Assembly (NCBI RefSeq): GCF_028858725.1
Contig: NC_084772.1
Location: 19,321,548-19,385,547, forward strand
Source of the DNA: Colius striatus
Lineage: Eukaryota > Chordata > Aves > Coliiformes > Coliidae
Direction: 5' to 3'
Length of the DNA stretch: 64,000 nucleotides
Shown one piece after another: positions 48,501-60,498 of this stretch (the stretch's first letter is position 1; the number at the start of each line of letters is the position of its first letter). The notes beneath the pieces are model-generated. The model saw nothing but the letters and a program-made list of their open reading frames with translations, ran no database searches and was not told the DNA's origin. The translations under genes were made by a program, and so were the position numbers.

Positions 48501-51500
48501 AAGTCTCATTCTTTTATTGTTCCGGGACACTTGCATCTTTTACTTTATGCTGGCTCCATGCCTTCTCTAAAACCTCCTTCCTCCAGTGAAAAAACAAAAC
48601 AAACCCACAACAACCAAAAAAAAAGCAAACACACACACCCCCTACTCGAATGGTTTTCTCTGAGTGTAATGCTCTTACTGTATAGTTCAGCATGTGCCAG
48701 AACTGGCACAGGAGGAGAGGTGGGATTATGATGCCAGCAAAACAAAAAGGCGAGTAAAAACTGTGTGGCCTTGGTGAATGGAGCAGGTGGTGCTTGTTTT
48801 TAATGATCAGGCAATGTTTTACTGTCACTGTTAAATGTGCAATGCCTTGCCAGGTGGTTACCCCTGTGCAAGCTCTGAGTATCATTAGCTTTTGCATTGT
48901 TGCCTTTAATTCTTGGTGGCTGATGTAGTTTTATTAGGACTTTGCACCACATTTAGATTAATGCTAAACTTGCTAGGTTAAATGTCACTCAGCTGTAGTT
49001 CTAAGCATTCAGTACTTCTAAAATTTAGTGTAGAGGTGTAAAGTTAGACCTTAAAAAGAGGCTTATCAGTCCTCTGTGGATGGGCTGAACTGCCTTCAAA
49101 GGTGCTAATCTGTGTTCCTTGTCAGGATGGAGTCCAGATAGCTAAGATTAGGTGAGGTAAAAATTAGCTATCTTAAATCCTGCCCTGAGTAATTGCTTGT
49201 GAAAAGCATTGTGTGGGTGACCTGTCTGGCCATGATGATATTAGGGAGAGATTTTAGTTTTCCATGACATTTAGCTGTTTTTATTTAACAGTTATTCAGA
49301 GGCTACCTACTCCTTTTCGACCTTTCTTTACCTTCCATTTTATCTTTCAGTTTGCTTGACAAACTGGAACGGTGACCTCCTTACTGCCCAGGGTGGGATC
49401 CTCTTGGGACAGGTCTGTATTGATGCTGGGAAGTCCTCTGTGAAGATAAGAGTAGTGGAAATAAGCAAGGAAAAAACTGAATGTACACAAACTAGTGGGA
49501 ATTAAATGAATGTACAAGCAGTCTTAAATTTTCTGTAGCTTTGCTTTTGATTACTTAGTTTTAGAAGCGTAATTTTTTAGTGTAACAACCTTATCTTAAA
49601 TAATAGGGTGTCAATCCTGACTCTCACATGCTGTATCTGCAAGGTTAGCACCTTTACTTACATGGAAAGGGCGTTGCATGGAGCAACTCACAAGAGAGGG
49701 GTTATTATTAAAGGAGGTTGGATACATACTACTGTAAGAGAGGGAATATTATTAAAGGAGGTTAGTGCTGTAACTGAATTAAAGAGCCTTTTGACTAACA
49801 GCAGAGGGATTATACAGTTCCAGAATTCAGCTTTTGGAGAGGAGGGTGGTCTGGCAGGTACAGACCAGTTCTTCCCATTTCTTTTTTTCCTGTGCTGCCT
49901 GTACCAGTAACTTCAGATCCTGTGTCATCTCTTTATCTAGCTCTTGTTCCTCATCTTTGGTCTCATCAAGTCATTTGTTATCTCCTTCTTGAACCACTTA
50001 AAAATATGCTTGTAGTCAAACTTGTTTAATTTCATAAAGCTCAGGGTCTTGATGCACTTTTTCTTCCCAGAGCTCTACCTCTCTTTTTTTTTTTTTTCTT
50101 TGTAATAACCTCATCCGAGTCTAGATGTATTAGTTTTTAAAATCATGGATTTGGTGCATAAAAGTTGCCTATGAGATACTTACAGGTATAGTAAGCACAG
50201 GAGAAAGGCTTTCCTCTGTCAGGGCACTGGCAAGAACCTCCAAGGCTTCCTAGAAATCATTACAGGGAAAGCCTCTGTTTGTTCTGGTAGCCCAGAGCAT
50301 CCTGCCTTGCTGGGGTAGGAGTCTCTCCCTGCTACTACAGACTGTGTGGATGTTAGAAAATATAGTGAACATTCTGGAGGAACTGAGAGAAACTTGTTAA
50401 AACCAATACTACAGAATCTTAGTTGTTAAAATACTTGCTAGACAAAGACATCTTTAGACTGTGCTGGACTGTGTGTCTGGCGTTTGGGTGGGCTGCTGTG
50501 AGGTGTTCAAAGACAATTTGTTACTTAATGTGGCCAAGGCAGTGTTCTCCAGATGCAGAACTGATTTTACTAGTGTTCTTAGAAGTTTATGCTGCTGTAG
50601 GTATCTGGCACAAAAGTTTGCAGCCCTAATGATTTTAGTCTGGCAGAGAAAAAAAAGTGGCCAACACCAAAGTTTTTCTGCTGGGAAGTATTAGATAAAA
50701 TTAGTAAGAGATTGTTTTGCCTGCCCCACCTATAATAAAATAGTAGTTAAACTGGCTGTGTTCTTGAGTAACTTCATGTTCCAACTTCTCTCTCCTGAGT
50801 ACTTACCATGTTATAGTAAATCAGAATAATTCAGGTCTTAATTATTTTTGTTCTTGATTATAGGAAGAGTGTACAACATGCCCATTAGAGTCCGTAACTA
50901 GTTCAGTAACTAGCTCGTTTCAAGCAGGGCTTGCAGAGCTTGAAGTAAATGTGTTTGCTCAATTAGGAGCAACTAGCTTGAAGCTGATGTTTTCAGAGGG
51001 TGTGAAGATACAGACTTAGCAATAGGTGTTTTACCCACCATTGTTCCTGAACACAAAACCGAGGAAGAGCCAATCTACCCATTTTGGAAGTATTTCTTCT
51101 CCTTTAGCTATTTTGCAAGGGCTACCTGCTTGGAGAGTTAAATAGGAAAGTATTTTTGTTTTGCTTTTATTTTGATTTAACCTTACAAGAAAATAGGTTG
51201 GAAAATGGTACTGCTCTGAATCACTGGCAGATGTGCAGTGATCCTGTAGTGGTGGAGCTGCTGGTTTAAAGGTGTCAACTCTTTGGAGAGTAAAAGATGG
51301 AATTTCTAAGATTTGCTCTTAGCAGCTCGGACAATTCACTTGATATTTTCTCTCTTGCTTGATCTCTGGAGTACACATGCCAAGTATTTCTGCTGTGGTC
51401 CCAAAATGACTGCTCTTCACTGCAGCCTTATTTGTATAACACATGGCCATATGTTCTTACCTTGGATTCCAGTGGAAGGTAAAAGGAAGGTATTTTTCTT

Positions 51501-54500
51501 AGCAAGAATGTCAGATGCTCTCTGGATGCAAATGAAAAGGTATATAAAATATACAGTTCTTCTGCCACTGGGCCATTGCTATATGATCACGTATCAGTGA
51601 TGCAGCTGCATTGCTCTCATTATTACTTGCAAAATAAAATTGTGCCTGGTTTGGAACATGTGGTGTTTTGTTTTGTGGAGCAGAAGATATCAGTTGAGGG
51701 AAGCTTTAAATGTGAAACAGCAGAGGTTTTTGCTGAGGCAGTCTTGCTTTGGTGACTAGAAGGTAAGAGAGCCTTTCTGTAATAGGGAAGGCTGTGCTGC
51801 AGATATAAATGCAGTTGTGTCTGTGCAAAATAATAGGTTGACTTTCATTCTTCCACTCCTTTTTTCCTCCCCTACTCACTACAGTCAGCATTCTATAGAC
51901 AACTTCCTTGGGCTGGTTACACTGTGTGGCAGCTGCTATTTGTTTGAAATAGAAGAATGCCAACAAGCACCTCATTTTTGGTAATAGAATGAAGAAAGTA
52001 TATAAACAGACTATGGGAAGATCTCATTAATAAATGGTGACTGTCAGGAGGTTGGGGCAGCCCTTCTTTCTGTTGTATCCAGTGACAGGACAAGGGGTAA
52101 TGGAAAGAAGCAGGAACACAAAAAGTCCCATTTAAACACAGAGGAAAAACTGTTTCCATTGTTGAGGTGGGGGAGCCCTGGCCCAGGCTGCCCAGGGAGG
52201 AAAACCTGTGCTTTCAGACTAGCCAGTGATCTGGTTTATCCTCTGACAAAAAGATCGGCATTTGAGGATGATCACTCTTTTTTCATAATGAAGTAAATTC
52301 CCCTCAGATTAGTTCATGTGAAATGTGTGGCAAATGCTCAGCTTCAGCTGTAAGAATCTTGTAATAACGTCCAAGAAACACTGAATCAAACAAAAAAAGA
52401 AGGTACAGTCATGCACTTTATTTTTGAAGCCTGTGATTGCTTAAATGGTAGGCAGGCAGAGTGGCACTGACTCATGGGCTTAGTTGACCTACATTTACCT
52501 AGCTCTGATCTTTCTCCAGGCACTATGTAGATTTGTTCATGCTCTAGTTTTAAGCTGCAGGCTAGTGATAAAGGGCTGTAAGCTGTCCTAAGAGTTCGCT
52601 CGTGATTCGTTGCGTTTTCAGCTGTTAGAAGCTTTAATACGCAGTGCTTCACCTTAAAGTACAACTTCATTTCCATACATTTTTATTCATAAAAATGGAC
52701 TTCATTTTTCCATAAAGAGGATATATCAGCATAATTGGGTGGTTTTTTTTTTTCTCCAGAAGCAAATGTGCCTAAAATACTATTTAGGCAGTGATCCAGC
52801 TGTATTATGTGGCCGATGATCTTCATAACATCCGGTTATGGGTTCTCACTTGCAAATTCAGAACCTTAAAAAAAACACCAACAACCTGTTTTTGAAGTCT
52901 CACAATTTTGTCTGTGTTTTTATAAGCATTTTAGCAAGAAGTTTCATGGTATTTGGGAGTTTAAAAAACCCTGTATCAAATTAAATAATCGTTTATGTAC
53001 TAAGGCTTGAGAAACATTGACAAACTAATAGAAGTACAGGGTGTAGGAGAAATACCTTGTTTGCTGCTGGGATGAATAACATAAGAACATCTTCTCTGCT
53101 AATAAGTGCAGTACTACACATTGCCCTCTTTTCCTTGCTAGAGAACAGGCTTCTGTCAAAATAGTTAATTTTCATCCTCTACTCTAGCCTATCCTGCCAG
53201 CTTTAAGAATAAGTACACGTCGAAGTAGCTTGGTGAGCAAGATTGAATAGCTTATGGTACACATAAACTGTTTCATCATTCCAGTTTATATGTGAACTAG
53301 TTTTGACTTGTTAGGCCTTCTGCTTGGATACAGTTGAATTATTCCTTGCCATCATTAAGCAAAAGCTGTATTTTTAACTCGTTTGTGGAAAAGCAGTTGA
53401 AGTGGGAGTACTTGCAGCTTAAACTAATTTGACTGGAAGATCTGAAGCTGTTAGTTCCTAGATGAAAGCCACGTTAATGCTTCTTGAAAGCAGAAGTTGA
53501 CACTTCATTTTCCTAGCTTTCTTGTGGCATAGGTGATGCCAAGGTGATGATGCATCAGCAGTTCTATTTCTACACATTTTTCTAGGACAAGCAGCTGTGT
53601 AACACGTACTCCTCTTTGTATTCCTCCAGGAGAGCATTCATGTTGCTAGACTGGAATACCAGTGGAGATTTCATTACAGGCAGTGGGATGACATTAGCAT
53701 TCATTTTCTTAGTGGCTAAGGAGAGCACATCAGAAAGCAGTCAACATGGGGAGAGATTGAAGGTCAGGCATTTTAATCCTTGGGGTCTTTGGAGAACTTT
53801 TTCTCCCCCTTCTTGGAATTAGTTCTGTTGCTACTGCTTTTGTCTGCATAGTTAAGATGCCACTTGGCCAGTTGTGGCAATCAGAGTTATTGTACAAATA
53901 TAAAAGTATTCTTACTTCATTCCTACGTGATAGAAAACACATTTTCTTGTGTAGATTTAATTGGTTTTATGTAATTTGTGTTGTAGATGCAGTTAATACC
54001 TCAGAGATGTCAAGATGATGTTGATGAAATGTGTTGTTCAAAGTGGCGTGGAATCTGCTGGAGTGCAGATGTATAGAATGCTATTGTAATTATATTGCAG
54101 AGATTGACTTAGAAACTGATTCCAGTTCTGTTGTGACTGGAAACCTCAGCAACTGACAGCCAGGAGAGTTTGGGATGTGGCTTGGGGTGATGTTACAATT
54201 GGAATTTTTCAGGACTTCCTCCTAGTATTCTCCTAAGAGTTATTCTTCAAAATCCAGGGTCATTGTAAGACTGACTCTCCAAAGCATTGTTCCTGCTCTA
54301 CTTTGTGAGTTGACACTCAGGCTATTGCCTACTCTTCAGCATGCTTTTCAAACAGATGTTTTTTTGTCTGAGAATAGAAATCCAAATAATTTTTTGAGGT
54401 GCATAATTGAATGTTAAACAGTATTTTTGCTGGGCTGGTTGGTTGGGGTTTTTTTTCATAAAATGAGATTTGTGTAGAGCTCTGAGTAATTAAGCTTCGA

Positions 54501-57500
54501 CTTTTCACTGGTAATATTTCTCAATATTTTGGGTTTGGATGTTGCCATACACAGGTTAGTTTGTTATCTGTAGTAATAGGCATGGATTTTGCTAACTGGG
54601 CCAGTTCACCTGTCTGTTCTCTGAATTGTCATAGTGATGGTGCTCATTGTTTGCTCAGGGAACTGTATGCTTGTGGGTACTGTAAAGGAAAAGGCTGTTG
54701 ATGCACGGGCACTTTGGTACTGGTCAGTACAGCAAGCAGCTCAAATCAGTCTCTTGCCTGCCTTACGGCTTGACTGTAAGCAGTCGATATCTGAAACCCT
54801 CTTTTTCCTTGTGTAGGCATTGTGTAACTAATATAATTAAACTTCTGTTTGGTTATTTCAAGTATTAAATTTTATTAGTCAGTTTGAGATAGATCTGACT
54901 TTGAGGCTTTTGAAATTGTGGAATGATTTGGAGCATACAAGCTAGGACTCCAGAAGCTCATACTGCTAATGAGATTGTTTCTTGCAAGGGTGTATTGCTT
55001 TTATACAGTCCTAAAGCACTTGCTAAAAAATGCTTCCTACGTAGGCATTTCAGTGGCAGAAAAACCTTTTACATTTGAATTAATGATTCAGAGTAAGTGC
55101 TACAGTGATGTCTTTCTCAAGCTGTTTCACAACTGTAACAAGTATTTTCTTACACAGAGATTTGTATGGTGCCAGGCACACTGATTGCTTGGGACGTAGT
55201 CTGGACAAATAGCAGACAGGGAGCTAGTGGTGTATTTCAAGTTACTTACAATTAAATGTTTCCCCTCCCCAATCCTTTTTTTGTAGAGAATTTTAGACTT
55301 GCCAAATGATGTGATACCTTCAGCACATAGTTGTGTTATGAAAAGGGTACAAAATTCTGTCATGCTTGCTATGTCTTGAGAGACAAGACTTGACTTGAGA
55401 GGCAGAGGACAGGAAGGTGAGTTGAGTAGGTTTAATGTCATCAGTCATAAGGCTTAATAAGTTTTATTTTGAAACAGTATTTCTCTCAGTTTATTATGCA
55501 GGCACCATTTAACTGGTTTAATTTGTGTTTGCAGGTATAAAACGTTGTTAAATAGTCTCATGTAATCAAACAAAATTCTGGTTCTCTCCCACCTGAATGG
55601 GATGAGGGGGTTTTGCACTGTGATCTGACTAGGGTTAGTTTTTGGGTTAGATGTTGGGAAATTTTTCATGTCCTGTTTTGAATGAAGAAGCAGTTGCCTA
55701 GAGATGTTTGCATATGTGAATGCATCATTCTGTAGTAAAACAGTTCCATTAAGATAGTATTAATCATCACTTTGTTTTTTGACTTATGTTGCCTAATTAA
55801 AACAGAAGCACTTTCTTTTGCTCAGAAGTACCAGGCCTGTGGTACCTCCGTTAGAAACAGTGGTAAATGAAAAGATTGTGTTATTCTATGGAGGAATTAG
55901 GCTTGGATTTATATAACTTCTAATAGTCTGAAGTTGAGATTATTGTTTTGTTTTGACTGCATCAAAAATGTCTTGCAAAAACATAATTTAATTTATGGTT
56001 CAGCAACTGTTTTTCTTAGACATGTTTTTGGAACATGATAATGATAAAATGACTTGGTTCTGCTGAGACTATAAGCCAAGTTTTAAGTCTTGTGCCAGGA
56101 CCCGGGAAACCCTTCACTCAAGTAAAATTTAAAGATCCTTTTCTATTCAGGCATAATAGTGCCTCAGTTTATAGTTGATTATGTGAAGGTTTTTTAAGGG
56201 ATTAACCCTTTCTGTGCTTTGAGTATTTGAATCACAGATGTTCCAGTTTATTTTGATTTTTAGACTTGTTTGTCCACTAAACCAGATTGCTTTAGTATGT
56301 GTTTAAAAACAATGAAGGACGTTAAAATATTGACATTCTTTGCATACACAAGTGATACACATAGAAATCACTTTCTGTGGAAGAAAGCTACATTATTGTC
56401 ATTGCTATGGAATTTAAGCCTTGAAATTTATGAATGTAGATGGCATTGAGTCATGCAAACAGCAAGTGAGTTTTCTGTTAATTAACCACCTAAAGGCTGA
56501 AAAAGATACTGTGATTCAGTAGCTGTAGCTACAGTTTGTGGCAGCAGCCTGTACTTGAGAGGGTTTTTCAGAGTTTAAGAACTTTTTTGTGTGTGGTTCA
56601 GCTTCCAGTCTAGTTAGTGGTATCTTTATACAGCCAAGCTAAGGATTTACAATTGGCAGGATTTGTCACTGCTGTAAAAGCTTTTCTGGTGGAAGGATGG
56701 AGGATAGCAAAGAGTTGTCTGAAGTGACTGTCAGAATATGCTGAAGATGAATGAAAGTGGTAAGCTGTACGGTACTGGGCCAAACTAACCTGCTTTATCC
56801 ATAGCTGTAATATTTGTGACTGGTGACTTTTAATATGAATACCCTTTCACATGCCAAGAATGCATTATTAATGATATTTTTCCAGTCCTCTTTGTCTGTT
56901 TTGTCAGTTTATTCAACTCCTGGTTCAACTTCTCTCCCAATATCTCTGCTGTCCTTAATGTTCAGATGCTGTTTAGCTGATGACAGCCAGTGGTGGAAGT
57001 TTATAGAAGCTTCCAGGTGCTGTGAAAAGTCAACACATTGGGCTTATGTATTGGAAGTTTCATTTCTGTAAACTAAATAGAATCTTTCGTTTTAATGTGG
57101 GGGTTTTTTTGTGGTTGTGTTATTTGTTTTAGAAATACAGATGCAAAAGAGTGCAGAAAGATAACCTTGGGAGAAGACATTTCATCTTAGATTTGTTACA
57201 CAGAGTTTCAGTGACAGGGGTAACAACATTTTTAACAGTAGCGGTACCACAATTGGTGATACTCAGATCTTGTGTGTTTTTTCTCTACCTGGGCAGTTTC
57301 AATTCTGTGCCTGTTCACTCAGGTAGTGCTTTTGGGAGTCTTGTGCAACTTTCTAGTTCAGCAGAAATCTGGAACAAAATAATTGTTGTTTTTTCTGTTG
57401 GGAAGGGTAGGTATCTTTGTTGTTTCAAAAGGTAAACCAGTTTGTGTCTAGGACTTATATGAACTTCTCACCCTACATGTTTGTAGGGTGTTTTAAAACT

Positions 57501-60498
57501 GGTCCTGGGATGAGCTGCAGCTTGTGCTGTGATTACTTGTAGTGGGAATTGAAAGGAAGATGCATTGTATGTGGTTTTAGAGCCTGAAGTACTTTGCTAA
57601 AGACTTGGAAAGGAATTGAGATGAGAGTTGGGATGCAAACAGATGATTTTCTGGCTCCCAGCACGCTGGTCGTTTTGAGTGCTGGTCTCTTAATAGATTT
57701 TCATCACAAATTTATTAATTCTGTTGAATATAAATTGTTGTTTAACAAAGGTCCTTCTCTTTTATTTTTAGTATATTTTTGGGGAGTTCAGCCCTGATGA
57801 ATTTAATCAGTTCTTTGTGACTCCACGGTGCTCTGTTGAGGTAAGATCTACTTAAAACTTCTTTTAGAGATAACATTTTAAAGCTGCCTCTCTTTGTATG
57901 TGTTTCATATTTAACAACACAACTATTTCTTTATCATTCTCTTAGCTTGCTAATTTACAAACTGAAGATATTGAACAGGAGACTTCTTTCCATGTATGTC
58001 AATGTTAAGTCAATTTTTAGAAATAACAAACGAATGATTCCTCCTTCTGCTTGTCATCTTTCAGAGCTGGAGGAGCTGTAGTGCTAGGATGTTGAAAGTG
58101 TGTCCAGACCTATTGCCTCAGCTTTGATTGCTTTTTGATTTTTTTAGAGGTGCATATAAAGAAAACTCTTTCCAGCAGTGTTCTTGACATTTTGAGTTCA
58201 TGAGATACTACAGTTACTACGGTAGACTCTTATTCTCTGTATTTTTTGATAGAGAATGAGGAAACCATTTCTTTTGTAGGGGATTTTTGTGCCATTTTTT
58301 GGTGCCATTGTTGTAATGTCAAGACTTGAAAAATAATTTTCCTGTAGGTCAATGTCCATGTTTTTTCCTCCAGTCATATCCACGCCAACATTTCAATTAT
58401 GTTGCTGTCCTCCCCCCTCAAGATAAAGGAAATGAACAGTTCAGTTGTAGATAGGGAATCCTTTTGCCACAAATCTGATGACCATTATTAATATGGCTGT
58501 TTCCTGTAACTCGATTTTCCAAGTATAATTAGTATAGTAGACTGCTAAACAGTAAGAGTGTATGAAAAGAATGGGGTAGGGGAAGATCAGAAAGAAAAAG
58601 CTTCTTCTTGCCCTTAGGGGATAGCTTTGTACCTTCTCTGGTGAGTGGGGAGTAATGCAGAATATATCTTTGGATAATAAATACACATTTCTTCTGATTT
58701 TATTGGTGATTTCCCACTATTTAATACAGTAGCAGCAGTGTGACCTCTGTATCCTGTGTAGTGTCACCTGAAGTGATCAGCTACATCAGCTGATCCAATG
58801 CTTACATTGTGGAAGATGGAAATGTTATATCTTGACTTCTGTAAAGCTGTTCCCATAAAATATGTTGAGGATACATGAACATACAGCATTAGAACCAGTC
58901 TTGCTTCATTTTATAAGTGATTGCAATGTAGCACTTCCTGGTTAGCTATTGAAATAAAAAAGTGTGCTGAACAATGTTCCTTAAGTTTGTCCTTGATCTG
59001 GTTCACTTCAATGTTTTAATTATCTGGGTGATGAAGTAAAAGTTATGCTTATTAGCTTTACACTGTGCAGATATTTCACAGAAAAGTGGTCTGGAAAAAA
59101 GAGGATGAAATTCAAAGAGGACAAGACTAAGATTATAATACTTATGGGCTGTTTGACATATATTCTGCTGGTGACAGTGCCAGGTCTGGGAGTCCCAACA
59201 TCTGTTTGTCTGTGTCCTCTTGAAGTCCCTTACTTAGAGAGTAAAGGGTGGACTGGGCAAGGGACAAATTAAAGCTGAAAGTTGTCTAGAATGTCACTTT
59301 TTATATGACATTTGTAATAGATGTTCTGTCAGGTACCTGTTGACTGAGGTGATTTAGAACACCTGATTGCATGAAATGGGTCAACTCAGAAGTCTCTCCT
59401 TGGCAAAGGTGCTGCTGTTGATTAACCAGATGTATAGGGACCAGTAGGTGGACTTTGTTTAAATTTTGTATATTCTTCATCTCTTTTAATGGGAGAAAAA
59501 CAAGAATCACACGTTTCATTATAAAGTATTAACTGTAATTTTAGAGTGTTCAATATTAATATAGATAATATGTTCTTAACAGCTTGAAGGCTCTTTCTAA
59601 CCCATTGATTCTCATTTTTCACCTGGAAATTTGATGTATTAAGACCTGTTGTGGTTTATAAATGGATTTTCCACTGCACTGTACTCTGTGTTTTATTTCC
59701 CACTGCAGTAATAGTTCAGCTATTCTCCAGCCAGCAGCTGGACTGCAGTGTAGCAATGGCTACCAGTTCCTGCAGGCCCAGCAGGAGGCTTTCAGAAATT
59801 TTAGAAATTGCCCACCCCCCCATAGCAGGAGTTCTCTCAACCACTGAGCCCATAATGGCAGCAGTGTTTTATAGCCAACACATTCACAATTCAGATAGAG
59901 ACTTATTTGCTGTGGTTACCTTGTGCTCAGCTGCTGATGAAAAATGTTTGGTTTTGTTAAATGTGATTAAGAATATATCTTAGCTGAAACATTTGAAGGA
60001 CAACACTGCAGCTGAACCAGGTTGAGAGGTAAAACTTTTAGGTGAGACTTGTCTGTGCAAACTTTGTTTCATCCTTTCACAGATAATTTGGTCTAGCTTC
60101 AGCTTTTGTCTAAAAAGAGGCTGTGTTCCTCATTTTAAAGTTGTGGTGATTTGCTGTTGATGAAGTAAGATCCTGATACTATGAGGTGAATTACTTGAGA
60201 AGCTGATGAGCCTATAGTGTGTAACCAAGATAATCTTTATCATTTGGTAATTGTGGTAATCTGCAAGGACACTTGAAGCTACAGTGTGGGATTTGATAAA
60301 TATAGCAGCATGAGTTCAAGACATACTCTTAGAATATCAAACCTTATAATAATACCTTTTTTAAAATTATTCAGATGTTTCAAATGCAGCTGATACCAAA
60401 TGCTAATACAGTCATTTCATCTTTAAATCAGTTTCATTTCTTTTTTGTACAGCTCCCCCCATACAATGAAACAGTTTCATGTGGTATTAAGTCTACAG
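39497..60498 (+). CDS. USP10: Ubiquitin-specific protease 10, N-terminal part (3' exons outside window)
   Basis: USP10 is a cysteine deubiquitinase (USP family); known substrates include p53 and AMPK, and it binds G3BP1/2 to restrain stress-granule assembly. Three coding exons in the window (39497-39517, 57772-57840, 60453-60498) join in frame to MAVNSAQ, YIFGEFSPDEFNQFFVTPRC, SVELPPYNETVSCGIKST and one base of the next codon: 45 residues plus one base. This matches the human N-terminus (MALHSPQ then YIFGDFSPDEF). The G3BP-binding motif is FGEF at residues 10-13 where human has FGDF. The PAM2-like segment and the catalytic USP domain lie right of the window. The start has a strong Kozak context (G at -3, G at +4). 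Intron 1 is about 18 kb. Confidence 0.95.
43794..43838. repeat. Alternating purine-pyrimidine tract (TG/TA/GCA)
   Basis: GTGTGTGTGTACATGTGTGT followed by TATATA is perfectly alternating for about 29 bp; after a short break, TATGCATGCACACA alternates again. It is a short degenerate dinucleotide repeat in USP10 intron 1. Confidence 0.75.
49692..49778 (+). repeat. 44-bp imperfect tandem duplication
   Basis: AAGAGAGGGGTTATTATTAA then AGGAGGTTGGATAC at 49692 is repeated as AAGAGAGGGAATATTATTAA then AGGAGGTTAGTGCTG at 49736, period 44 bp. The second copy drifts after about 30 bp. In USP10 intron 1. Confidence 0.75.
52036..52200 (+). mobile_element. CR1 LINE fragment, truncated at both ends
   Basis: GTTGGGGCAGCCCTTCTTTC, then AGTGACAGGACAAGGGGTAA and later GAGCCCTGGCCCAGGCTGCC followed by CAGGGAGG match the CR1 region around the end of ORF2 (general pattern: GATAGGACAAGGGGTAATGG, then GGCACAGGCTGCCCAG). 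Sense orientation. The terminal octamers and the CTGGCAG..TTGGACT segment are absent, so the 3' end is lost. A poorly matching middle part suggests an old copy. Confidence 0.8.
57772..57840 (+). CDS. USP10: USP10 coding exon 2 (G3BP-binding motif)
   Basis: 69 bp, residues 8-30, YIFGEFSPDEFNQFF through CSVE. Acceptor TTTTATTTTTAG and donor GTAAGA. Phase 0 on both sides. Confidence 0.97.
57841..60452 (+). other. USP10: USP10 intron 2 with a decayed CR1 candidate
   Basis: About 2.6 kb and AT-rich. No coding exon seen. It holds the possible CR1 remnant at 58820-59165. Confidence 0.7.
58820..59165 (+). mobile_element. Probable decayed CR1 LINE ORF2 fragment
   Basis: Several landmarks appear in CR1 order: TATCTTGACTTCTGTAAAGC (compare ATCTTGATTTCTGCAAAGCC), TCCCATAA, AATGTTTTAATTATCTGGGT then GATGA, and GATGAAATTCAAAGAGGACA (compare GGGATGAAGTTCAACAAGGC). 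Matches are interrupted by gaps and the frame is broken, so this is an ancient copy. The call rests on my recollection of the consensus. Confidence 0.5.
60453..60498 (+). CDS. USP10: USP10 coding exon 3
   Basis: 46 bp, residues 31-45 (LPPYNETVSCGIKST) plus one base. Acceptor TTTTTTGTACAG, donor GTAAGT. The next exon must start in phase 1; it was not found up to 64000. Confidence 0.93.

Larger units (their letters stand above)
39518..57771 (+). other. USP10: USP10 intron 1
   Basis: About 18.3 kb and AT-rich after 40000. Contains one CR1 fragment (52036-52200), a 44-bp tandem duplication (49692-49778), an alternating purine-pyrimidine tract (43794-43838) and several A or T homopolymers (for example 42570-42585 and 50082-50098). 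No further exon, RNA gene or coding frame recognised. Confidence 0.65.
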
